DNA of 64,000 nucleotides from Pedobacter cryoconitis (GTDB taxonomy: Bacteria; Bacteroidota; Bacteroidia; Sphingobacteriales; Sphingobacteriaceae), in contig NZ_JACHCG010000003.1 in assembly GCF_014200595.1 (NCBI RefSeq), forward strand, positions 534,084 through 598,083. Direction: 5' to 3'. Made by a program: the position numbers and the translations under genes. The notes under the pieces are model-generated. The model was not told where the DNA came from. It searched no databases and saw nothing but the letters and a program-made list of their open reading frames with translations. Below, piece after piece: positions 53,861 through 62,110 of this stretch (its first letter is position 1; each line of letters starts with the position of its first letter).

Positions 53861-54300
53861 TTGAGTTCTCTGTGATTCGGTTCTTAGTAATTGGTTTCAT
53901 TGGATTGGTTTTTTGATTGGGTTTTTCCAATTAAGTCCTTTCTAATCGAGTTCTCTGTGATTCAGTTATCAGTAATTGGTTTCATTGGATTGGTTTTTTG
54001 ATTGGGTTTTTCCAATCGAGTCCTTTCTAATCGAGTTCTCTGTGATTCAGTTATCAGTAATTGGTTTCATTGGATTGTTTTTTTGATTGGGTTTTTCCAA
54101 TTAAGTCTTTTCTAATCGAATTCTCTGTGATTCAGTTCTCAGTAATTGGTTTCATTGGATTGTTTTGTTGATTGGGTTTTTCCAATTAAGTCCTTTCTAA
54201 TCGAATTCTCTGTGATTCAGTTCTCAGTAATTGGTTTCATTGGATTGTTTTTTTGATTGGGTTTTTCCAATTGAGTCCTTTCTAATTAAGTTCTTTTTAA
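53852..54300. repeat. Five tandem copies of an 85-bp unit
   Basis: TTCTCTGTGATTC begins at 53866, 53951, 54036, 54121 and 54206, exactly 85 bases apart, and a broken copy starts at 54291. Units differ at a few positions. Each unit has several ATTGG motifs and TTTTTCCAAT. No ORF crosses the array on either strand at meaningful length. There is nothing like a CRISPR spacer, since the whole unit is repeated. Confidence 0.93.
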
Positions 54301-54371
54301 ACATTCCAACTATCCTCCTGCAAATTAGACCCTTTCAATCTGCCTCCCTCCCCACTTCACCCATAAGCTGA

Positions 54372-54454
54372 GATAAAAAAGGGATGTAGTGTTTTTTTGA
54401 CGTGCATTCATTCTTCATGAATGCGTCAAAAAAACACTACATCCCTTTTTTATC
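54372..54454. terminator. 31-bp perfect hairpin upstream of nagB-PIG-L
   Basis: Positions 54372-54402 are the exact reverse complement of 54424-54454, and the inner bases GCATTCAT/ATGAATGC can pair with a one-base offset. T and A runs flank the stem. It probably ends the ABC operon and may insulate nagB; an attenuator is possible because nagB starts only 62 bases further on. Confidence 0.8.
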
Positions 54455-54516
54455 GAAGACTCAAAAACTTTTTTATATTTACGTCTTCCTTAAATCCTCA
54501 AAATACCATAATTACA

Positions 54517-56436
54517 ATGGCAAGATTAAATCTTTTGGAAGAAACACGTTTCGAAAAACTCCCTGTTTCAGTATTTGATAACCCAGCATCAGCATCCATT
54601 AACGTTGCACAACGTATCGCTAATCTCATCAGAGACAAACAAGAAAAGAAGCAAAAGGCAGTTCTAGGCCTTGCGACCGGTGTTACGCCAGTTGCAGTAT
54701 ACGCAGAACTTGTACGTTTACACAAAGAGGAAAATCTGAGCTTCAGCAACGTCATTACCTTCAACCTGGACGAGTATTACCCGATGCAGCCTAACGCTGC
54801 CCAGAGTTACGTGACCTTTATGAATGAGAATTTATTCGATCACATTGATATCCCTAAAGAAAATATCAATATCCCTGACGGTACACTCGAACTGGAAGCT
54901 ATCCCAGCATTCTGTCTCGATTACGAACGTAAAATCGGAGAGCTCGGTGGTCTGGATATTCAAATCCTCGGAATTGGACGTACAGGACACATTGGATTTA
55001 ACGAACCAGGTTCTGCACCCAACTCAGGAACCCGCCTGGTTACCCTTGATGACCTGACCAGAAGAGATGCAGCAAGAGACTTCGGTGGAAAATCTTTCGT
55101 CCCTTCCAAAGCAATCACAATGGGAATCGGAACTATTTTCAAAGCCCGTGAAATCATCCTGATGGCATGGAATCAGAAAAAAGCCTCCATCATCAAAAAA
55201 GCAGTAGAAGGAGAAATTTCAAGTGAAGTACCCGCTACCTATCTGCAATTATCTGATCATGTAGAATTTATCCTTGATAAAGACGCAGCCTCCTTACTGA
55301 CCCGTTTTGACACACCATGGCTTGTTAAAGACTGTGTATGGGAAGATAAATTAATCAGAAAAGCAGTAATTTGGTTAGCGAACACGCTGAAAAAGCCGAT
55401 TTTGAAACTTACTGAAGATGATTTCAATAATCATGGTATGGCACAATTGGCCATCGAAAGAGGTCCTGTTTACAACATTAACATTCATATTTTTAATAAA
55501 TTACAACATACCATTACCGGATGGCCGGGAGGAAAACCAAACGCAGACGACTCTCAGCGTCCGGAAAGAGCAACGCCTGCTAAAAAAAGAGTCGTTATTT
55601 TCTCCCCGCACCCAGATGACGATGTGATCTCTATGGGCGGTACCTTTATTCGCCTGGTTGATCAGCAGCACGATGTCCATGTCGCTTACCAGACCTCAGG
55701 AAATACGGCAGTTTGGGATGATGACGCCTTAAGATTTGTAGAATTCAGCATTGACTTTGCAGAGAAAATGGGACTGGATCAAAAAGAGCTAAAAGGGATT
55801 TACGACAACATGCGTACTTTCATCGCAGCTAAAAAACCGAATCAGGTAGATACACCAGAAATCCAATCCGTAAAAGGACTGATCAGAAAAGGAGAAGCCA
55901 TTGCAGGAGCACGTTACTGCGGACTACAAGATGATCATATCCATTTTATGGCGCTTCCTTTTTATGAAAGCGGAAAGAACAAGAAAAATCCGGTAACCAA
56001 CCTGGATGTGGAACTGACAATTGAATTACTTCAAAAAGTTAAACCTGAGCAAATTTTTGCCGCAGGAGATTTTGAAGATCCGCACGGCACACACCTGGTT
56101 TGCTTTAACATTATTATTGAAGCGATGAACCGCCTGCGCAAAACAGAAGAATGGGCAAAAGATTGCTGGTTATGGATGTACCGCGGTGCATGGCAGGAAT
56201 TTGATACACATGAAATTGAGATGGCTGTTCCTTTGAGCCCTCAGGAGCTGCTGAAAAAGAAATATGCAATTTTCAAACACCAGTCACAAAAAGACAGAGC
56301 AGTATTTCCAGGTGATGATTCCAGAGAATTCTGGGAGCGTGCAGAAGATAGAAACAGAGACACTGCAAGAGCTTATGATGACTTAGGATTAGCGGAATAC
56401 GAAGCAATGGAAGCCTTTGTCCGCTGGAAATTCTAA
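54517..56436 (+). CDS. nagB: Glucosamine-6-phosphate deaminase fused to a PIG-L/LmbE deacetylase domain
   Basis: I start at 54517 (MARLNLLEETRFEK), giving 639 residues; a longer frame to 54421 begins in a hairpin. Residues 1-270 are NagB: VITFNLDEYYPM, ILGIGRTGHIGFNEPGS. Residues 355-600 are a LmbE-like zinc deacetylase: VVIFSPHPDDDVISMGG near 359 and GDFEDPHGTHL. NagB turns glucosamine-6-phosphate into fructose-6-phosphate and ammonia; the second domain may remove N-acetyl groups, so one protein could do both steps. This fusion is known in Bacteroidota. Confidence 0.93.
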   Translation: MARLNLLEETRFEKLPVSVFDNPASASINVAQRIANLIRDKQEKKQKAVLGLATGVTPVAVYAELVRLHKEENLSFSNVITFNLDEYYPMQPNAAQSYVTFMNENLFDHIDIPKENINIPDGTLELEAIPAFCLDYERKIGELGGLDIQILGIGRTGHIGFNEPGSAPNSGTRLVTLDDLTRRDAARDFGGKSFVPSKAITMGIGTIFKAREIILMAWNQKKASIIKKAVEGEISSEVPATYLQLSDHVEFILDKDAASLLTRFDTPWLVKDCVWEDKLIRKAVIWLANTLKKPILKLTEDDFNNHGMAQLAIERGPVYNINIHIFNKLQHTITGWPGGKPNADDSQRPERATPAKKRVVIFSPHPDDDVISMGGTFIRLVDQQHDVHVAYQTSGNTAVWDDDALRFVEFSIDFAEKMGLDQKELKGIYDNMRTFIAAKKPNQVDTPEIQSVKGLIRKGEAIAGARYCGLQDDHIHFMALPFYESGKNKKNPVTNLDVELTIELLQKVKPEQIFAAGDFEDPHGTHLVCFNIIIEAMNRLRKTEEWAKDCWLWMYRGAWQEFDTHEIEMAVPLSPQELLKKKYAIFKHQSQKDRAVFPGDDSREFWERAEDRNRDTARAYDDLGLAEYEAMEAFVRWKF

Positions 56437-56459
56437 ACAACATTTCCAATAAAATCTTA

Positions 56460-56527
56460 GCGCCTGTTTAAGAAATCGTCCAAAACTATATCAAAACACA
56501 GTTTTAGACCGTTTCTTAAACAGGCGC
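56460..56527. terminator. Long hairpin between nagB and the M16 gene
   Basis: GCGCCTGTTTAAGAAA pairs with TTTCTTAAACAGGCGC (16 bp), and AAAACT/AGTTTT extends the stem inside after a mismatch bubble. Only a short T run follows, so stop or RNA-stability signal. Confidence 0.7.
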
Positions 56528-56543
56528 TTTAAATTAAAACCAT

Positions 56544-59399
56544 ATGTATAAAAATATCTTCCCGATTATCGGATTAGCTTTGCTTGCAGCAATTAACAAC
56601 CCGGTATCAGGACAACAAAAGACTACAAAACATCAACCAGCTGCTCAACACACCGTAAGCACTGGAAAATTAATCCCCAATGACCCGGCCGTTAAAATCG
56701 GCAGATTACCCAATGGCCTCACTTATTATATCAGGAAAAATGTGGAGCCTAAAAACAGGGCTGAACTCTACCTGGCCAACCGTATTGGTTCTTTAATGGA
56801 AAATGACGATCAGCTAGGACTAGCTCATTTTACCGAACACATGGCTTTTAACGGTACAAAGGATTTCCCTAAAAATGAAATCATTAATTACCTGCAAAAA
56901 GCAGGAGTACGTTTCGGCGCTGATTTAAATGCTTATACTTCATTTGACCAGACCGTTTATCAATTGCCGATCCCAACAGACAGCACTGAACTCTTTCATA
57001 CTGGTTTTAAAATTCTGGCCAACTGGGCAGGAAAAATCTCTATGGATGGAGACGAAATAGATAGAGAAAGAGGCGTCATCATTGAAGAAGACCGCCAGAG
57101 TGGAAAAAACTCAGGAGAACGGATCAGAAAACAACTGCTTCCGGTCATGCTTAAAGACTCCCGTTATGAAAACAGGCTTCCCATTGGAAAAATAGACCTC
57201 TTAAAAACTTTCACGCACGATAAGATCAGAAACTTTTATGCAGACTGGTACAGGCCGGATTTGCAGGCAGTAATTGCAGTTGGAGATTTTGACGTCAATG
57301 AAGTGGAGAAATTAATTATTGCCAACTTCTCCGGTTTAAAAAACCCGGTCAAAGAAAGGGAAAGATTAAGTTATGACCTTCCGGATAACAAAGCACCACT
57401 GGTCAAAATTATTACTGATGCAGAACAGCAGTATAATGTCGCTTCTGTAACCTGGAAACAACGTGGAAAGATCTTAAAAACGACCGCAGATCAAAGAAAA
57501 AATATTGTTTACAGCATGATTAACTCCATGCTGTCTGCACGTTTTCAGGAAATCCTGGAAAAAGACAACGCACCATTCCTGTTTGCGCAAGGTTCTTTTG
57601 GCGGTTATCAGGGAGGCTTAATTCCTGAAATCAATGCTTTTCAAACTACTGCCGGAGCAAAATCAGGGAAAGACCTCTTGCACGCATTCACCGCAGCAGT
57701 TACTGAGAGTGAAAGGGCTGTCAAATTTGGCTTCCTGCAATCAGAACTTGATGTCGTTAAAAAGAATATTGAAGCCGGGAATGAGATGCTGTTAAAAGAA
57801 AAAGACAAAACTTCCTCTGCTGCTTTTGTAGGAGAATACCTGAGTCATTTTCTAACCGGCTCTGCAATCGGTTCAATCGAGTTCAACTATAAAGACACGA
57901 AAGAAAATCTGAAAACGATTACCCTTGCCGAAGTAAATGCGCTGGCAAAAACATTGATTACCAAAGAAAATCAAATCATCATTGTAACAGCTCCTGAAAA
58001 GGAAAAAGCGAACCTTCCAACTACAGCTCAATTGCTTGCTGCCTTATCCAATGCAGAAAAAAACCTGAAACCTTATGTGGATAATGCTGTTAACAAACCT
58101 CTTTTAGCACAAAAACCAGTAGCCGGGAAAGTGATCTCAGAAAAGAAATTTGAAGACATCGGCGTTACCCAGTGGACACTGAGCAATGGAATTAAAGTTT
58201 TACTGAAGCCAACAGACTTCAAGAACGATCAGATCCTTTTCAGTTCTTTTTCCAAAGGAGGGACTTCATTAGCAGATCCGGATGATTATCAGTCTGCTGA
58301 TAATGTTGGGATCATTTCTCAAAGTGGACTGGGCGATTTCAACCCTTCACAACTGAACAGGCTTTTAGCTGGAAATACAGGTAGCGCAGGTGCTTATGTA
58401 GGAGAGTTGTACCAGGGCTTTAGTGGAAGTGCCGCACCTAAAGATCTGGAAAATGCACTTCAAATGGTTACCGCCTCGGCATTGACCCCGCGTAAAGACA
58501 TAGAAATTTTTAACAAATCAATCAGCGATGCTAAAGTAAGTCTGGAGAATAAAGATGCAGATCCAGAAAGCGTTTTTGCAGATACGGTACAGGCTGTGCT
58601 TTCTTCTTACAACAAAAGAAATATGCCTTATACACTGGCAGATATTGATAAAATCTCTCTGGACAAAGCTTTCTCTTTCTATAAAGCACGTTTTGCAGAC
58701 CTTGGAGAGCAAAGCTTTGTGTTTGTGGGTAACTTTGACCTGAATACGATCAAGCCCCTTATAGAGACTTATATTGCCAGTTTACCAACCTTGAATAAAA
58801 AGACGGATTATATTGATCTTGGCTCACGCGCGCCAAGTGGAGTCGTTAGTAAAACAGTCTACAAAGGCCTGGAAGAAAAGGCCAGTGTTCAATTATATAT
58901 TCACGGTGACTACGACTATACAGCCGCGAATAATGTACAGCTTGATGCTTTAAGCAGTGCTTTAGAAATTAAAATTCTCGAAAGACTGCGCGAAAAAGAA
59001 AGTGGTGTTTATTCTCCGGGTGTATCACTGAGTGTGAATAAATATCCCAGAGCACATTACTATTTCACCATCTCTTTCAGTTGTGCGCCAGCGAATGTAG
59101 AAAAGCTAATTGCTGCTGCATTGGACGAAGTAAAAACAATCAGGACCAACGGAGCAACCGCTCAGGACCTGGCGAAATTCAAGTCTGAGGTACAACGCCA
59201 GCAAGAATTAAACCTGCGTAACAATGGCTACTGGCTTGGTTATCTGACCACCAGGCTTAAATATGAAGACGACCTGAACCAGTTACTGACCGCAAAAGAA
59301 AGACTCAATGAAGTGACCACTGAATCTTCTAAAACGAATGCGCAAAAATATCTAAAACAGGATAACTATATCCGGATGGTCCTGATGCCGCAGCAATAA
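56544..59399 (+). CDS. Secreted M16-family zinc metallopeptidase
   Basis: The 951-residue protein begins with a signal peptide (PIIGLALLAAINNPVSG). The inverted zinc motif HFTEH lies near residue 94 (LAHFTEHMAFNGT) and the third ligand region, DGDEIDRERGVIIEE, near 170. Two homologous halves follow as in pitrilysin/PqqL-like periplasmic proteases (about 930 residues). The second half lacks the HxxEH motif, as is normal. It degrades small unfolded peptides; true substrates are unknown. Confidence 0.93.
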   Translation: MYKNIFPIIGLALLAAINNPVSGQQKTTKHQPAAQHTVSTGKLIPNDPAVKIGRLPNGLTYYIRKNVEPKNRAELYLANRIGSLMENDDQLGLAHFTEHMAFNGTKDFPKNEIINYLQKAGVRFGADLNAYTSFDQTVYQLPIPTDSTELFHTGFKILANWAGKISMDGDEIDRERGVIIEEDRQSGKNSGERIRKQLLPVMLKDSRYENRLPIGKIDLLKTFTHDKIRNFYADWYRPDLQAVIAVGDFDVNEVEKLIIANFSGLKNPVKERERLSYDLPDNKAPLVKIITDAEQQYNVASVTWKQRGKILKTTADQRKNIVYSMINSMLSARFQEILEKDNAPFLFAQGSFGGYQGGLIPEINAFQTTAGAKSGKDLLHAFTAAVTESERAVKFGFLQSELDVVKKNIEAGNEMLLKEKDKTSSAAFVGEYLSHFLTGSAIGSIEFNYKDTKENLKTITLAEVNALAKTLITKENQIIIVTAPEKEKANLPTTAQLLAALSNAEKNLKPYVDNAVNKPLLAQKPVAGKVISEKKFEDIGVTQWTLSNGIKVLLKPTDFKNDQILFSSFSKGGTSLADPDDYQSADNVGIISQSGLGDFNPSQLNRLLAGNTGSAGAYVGELYQGFSGSAAPKDLENALQMVTASALTPRKDIEIFNKSISDAKVSLENKDADPESVFADTVQAVLSSYNKRNMPYTLADIDKISLDKAFSFYKARFADLGEQSFVFVGNFDLNTIKPLIETYIASLPTLNKKTDYIDLGSRAPSGVVSKTVYKGLEEKASVQLYIHGDYDYTAANNVQLDALSSALEIKILERLREKESGVYSPGVSLSVNKYPRAHYYFTISFSCAPANVEKLIAAALDEVKTIRTNGATAQDLAKFKSEVQRQQELNLRNNGYWLGYLTTRLKYEDDLNQLLTAKERLNEVTTESSKTNAQKYLKQDNYIRMVLMPQQ

Positions 59400-59416
59400 C
59401 AAATAAGGCATTAACC

Positions 59417-59453
59417 AAAAGCGGACATGAATTAAATCATGTCCGCTTTTTTT
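59417..59453. terminator. Bidirectional terminator
   Basis: AAAAGCGGACATGA pairs with TCATGTCCGCTTTT (14 bp) around ATTAAA, followed by TTT and preceded by an A run. It lies between the convergent M16 and glycosidase genes. Confidence 0.9.
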
Positions 59454-60984
59454 ATTTAGTCTCGACCCCTACCGGGCCGCTGGCATCACTCTCATTCTTC
59501 AGCCTGTCAAGCGCTGTCACGAGGTAAGTATATCTTTTGCCTTTAATCGTATTGGTATCCAGAAAGGATGGAGTATCATTAAAGCTGATTTTGATAATAT
59601 TCTTAGGATTGACCACACTGATTTTTTCTCCTTCATCAAACCGGTAAATTACATATCCCGAAGCCGTTTCTCCATCTTCTGCTTTTAACGGTGCCGACCA
59701 TTTTAACTGTACACCAATGCCTACTGCCTCTGCACTTAAACCCTGTGGCATATTTGGTACAATCTCGTCCAGCCATGGCATTTGCGGAGGAAGTGCCGGA
59801 TATTTGTATAAATCATTCCTCAGAGAATCTGCCGTTGCTCTTGCCACAGTAGAAAATGACTTGGAACTAAAAAACACACTTCCCTGCACCCGGTTATTCT
59901 CGCGCATATACCTGATCTGATCTGGAATCTGGCTTGGATCCCTCCAGGCAGCTTCCATTCGCTGATTCATCAGATAAGCAGCCTGTCCGATATAAAGATG
60001 TCTGCCGTAAGTATTGTTACTCCACCAGTCTACTAAAGTGTCGAATGGCGCAGCCTTCCTGGTAAAACTGAAATAAACCTGCGGATTGATATAATCTACC
60101 CAGCCTTCCTTAATCCATTTCCTTGAATCGGCGTACAATTCTGTAAAGTTCGAAAGGCCATTCGTTTCAGATCCCTGAGGATCTTCTTTCCTGTTTTTCC
60201 AGATCCCAAAAGGACTGATTCCGAATTTTACGTATTTTTTATAATGGTGGATACTGTCATCCAGCTGTTTAATCAGCAGGTCAACATTATTTCTTCTCCA
60301 ATCATTCAGATTTGTAAAACCATTGGAGTATTTACTGAAAGTAGCCCCATCATTAATGCGCTGCCCGGCAATAGGATAAGGATAGAAATAATCATCAAAA
60401 TGAATCCCATCTACATCGTAACCTTTAACCACGTCTAAAATAACCTGCACAATATATTCTCTGACCTCAGGTATTCCGGGATCAAATTGTTTTTTTCCGC
60501 CATAGGTAAAAAACATATCCGGCCTTTTTTTAGTCATATGGTCTTCGCTGAATACAGTATTCGCGCTCATACTTGCCCGATATGGGTTAAACCAGGCATG
60601 TAATTCCATACCACGGGAGTGCGCTTCTGTAATCGCAAACTCTAAAGGGTCATATCCCGGGCTCGGTGCAACACCTTGTCTGCCCATCAGCCACTGGCTC
60701 CATGGTTCTCTTGATTTGCGGTAAAATGCATCGGCTGCTGGTCTTACTTGCAGCATAATAGCGTTCATTCCATTTCTTTTATGCTGATCAAGCAGGGCAA
60801 TCAATTCCTGCTTTTGTTCATCCACACTCAGGCCTGGTCTTGAAGGCCAGTCAATATTCGTAACAGTTGCAACCCAAACCCCTCTGAACTCCCTTTTTGG
60901 AGCAATTTTTGCTGCTGTTTGTGCATAGATAAAAATTGGGGTGATTAAAGTTGTTAGAATTGCAAAAACAATCTTTTTCAGCAT
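59452..60984 (-). CDS. GHL10-type (DUF187) secreted glycoside hydrolase with FN3 domain
   Basis: The 510-residue protein has a signal peptide (IVFAILTTLITPIFIYAQ), then the glycosyl hydrolase-like 10 domain from REFRGVWVATVTNIDWPS to about 390 (MELHAWFNPYRAS; YDVDGIHFDDYFYP). A C-terminal fibronectin type III domain lies at 405-505. Family members are thought to act on peptidoglycan or related glycans. It is periplasmic or at the cell surface. Single gene. Confidence 0.92.
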   Translation of the reverse strand: MLKKIVFAILTTLITPIFIYAQTAAKIAPKREFRGVWVATVTNIDWPSRPGLSVDEQKQELIALLDQHKRNGMNAIMLQVRPAADAFYRKSREPWSQWLMGRQGVAPSPGYDPLEFAITEAHSRGMELHAWFNPYRASMSANTVFSEDHMTKKRPDMFFTYGGKKQFDPGIPEVREYIVQVILDVVKGYDVDGIHFDDYFYPYPIAGQRINDGATFSKYSNGFTNLNDWRRNNVDLLIKQLDDSIHHYKKYVKFGISPFGIWKNRKEDPQGSETNGLSNFTELYADSRKWIKEGWVDYINPQVYFSFTRKAAPFDTLVDWWSNNTYGRHLYIGQAAYLMNQRMEAAWRDPSQIPDQIRYMRENNRVQGSVFFSSKSFSTVARATADSLRNDLYKYPALPPQMPWLDEIVPNMPQGLSAEAVGIGVQLKWSAPLKAEDGETASGYVIYRFDEGEKISVVNPKNIIKISFNDTPSFLDTNTIKGKRYTYLVTALDRLKNESDASGPVGVETK

Positions 60985-61200
60985 TATTGGTTCTTTTGGT
61001 AGTTTAAATTTAAAATAAATGTGGGGATGTAATACTCAAATTTGAGCCCCAACGTTAGCAATTAAACGATTTTTTTTTAGCTCTCATACAAATTGGGTCA
61101 TTTTTTTTACCACAAATCATATTATTTATCCTATGTTCGTTTTTTTTATCAATAAGTATTATAAACAATTCGACAAAGAAACCTCAATTTTTGATTTCAA

Positions 61201-62109
61201 ATGTTAGACCGTAAAGATCCCGTAAATAAAGGAGACCGTAATAAAATATATTTTCTAATTGTAGTAATAGTGGCCTTATTAGGTACAAATGCGTTTTTAT
61301 ATTTCAAGGATAAATATGAAAAAGAGCGCTTTGTCACTACCAATACCGAAAAAGAAAGGCTAAAACTGGAAGTAGAAAAGATAGAGGTCGAATTTGATAA
61401 GGTGAATACTATGAATGTTGCCCTGACAGAAAAGCTTCAGAATGAGCAGAAACTGGCCAGAGTAAAAATTTCCGCACTTAAACAATCCTTACAAAAAGGA
61501 CAGGTTACCCAAGCAGAACTCATCGCCGCTCAGGCAGAACTTAAAAAATTACGCGCATTTTTAACGGATTACAAAGACGATTTCTCCCGTTTAGAGAAGG
61601 AAAACTCTTTTCTTAAGGCCGAAAGAGACAGTTTGGTCAGATCAGTGACCACAGTATCTGCCAAAGCAAATGCATTGGAAAAGAAAAACACAGAATTAAA
61701 TGCCAAAGTAAAAAGCGGTGCAGCTTTAAAGGCTTTTAATGTAGCTCTTGCTGCATTTAAAGTTAAAAATAGCGGTAAAAATGTAGAAGTAACTAAAGCA
61801 TCAACTGCTAAGAAACTGATCACTTATTTTAACATCATTCCTAATGAACTGGCAACAAAAGACTATCACAAAATTTATATCCGTGTTTTTGATCCTTCAG
61901 GAAACCTGATTGCCGATGAACAGAACATGTTTGAAGCAGAGGGTCAGGAAATGCAGTATAGTGATATGATTACTATTTCTTATAACAATGATGCAACGGC
62001 TTATACCATTGAATGGGTAAACCCAAGACCTTTTGTAAAAGGGACTTATGCGATTCTGCTTTATGCAAATGGCTTTAACATGGGGAAAGCAGCTATTACG
62101 TTAAAGTAA
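61201..62109 (+). CDS. Membrane-anchored coiled-coil protein, 302 aa
   Basis: There is one N-terminal membrane helix (IYFLIVVIVALLGTNAFLYF, residues 17-36), a long coiled coil (40-175) and a globular C-terminal domain of about 120 residues with beta-strand character (KIYIRVFDPSGNLIADEQN). I have no family name for it. The layout suggests a periplasmic domain on a coiled-coil stalk. It converges on the sensor kinase gene with one base between them. Confidence 0.82.
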   Translation: MLDRKDPVNKGDRNKIYFLIVVIVALLGTNAFLYFKDKYEKERFVTTNTEKERLKLEVEKIEVEFDKVNTMNVALTEKLQNEQKLARVKISALKQSLQKGQVTQAELIAAQAELKKLRAFLTDYKDDFSRLEKENSFLKAERDSLVRSVTTVSAKANALEKKNTELNAKVKSGAALKAFNVALAAFKVKNSGKNVEVTKASTAKKLITYFNIIPNELATKDYHKIYIRVFDPSGNLIADEQNMFEAEGQEMQYSDMITISYNNDATAYTIEWVNPRPFVKGTYAILLYANGFNMGKAAITLK

Positions 62110-62110
62110 T

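Noticed and set aside
53852-54300. CRISPR array
   Set aside because: The full 85-bp unit repeats without unique spacers, and no cas genes are near.
54421-54516. N-terminal extension of the NagB-PIG-L protein
   Set aside because: It is encoded by one arm of a 31-bp hairpin and is not like NagB; the ATG at 54517 fits the family.
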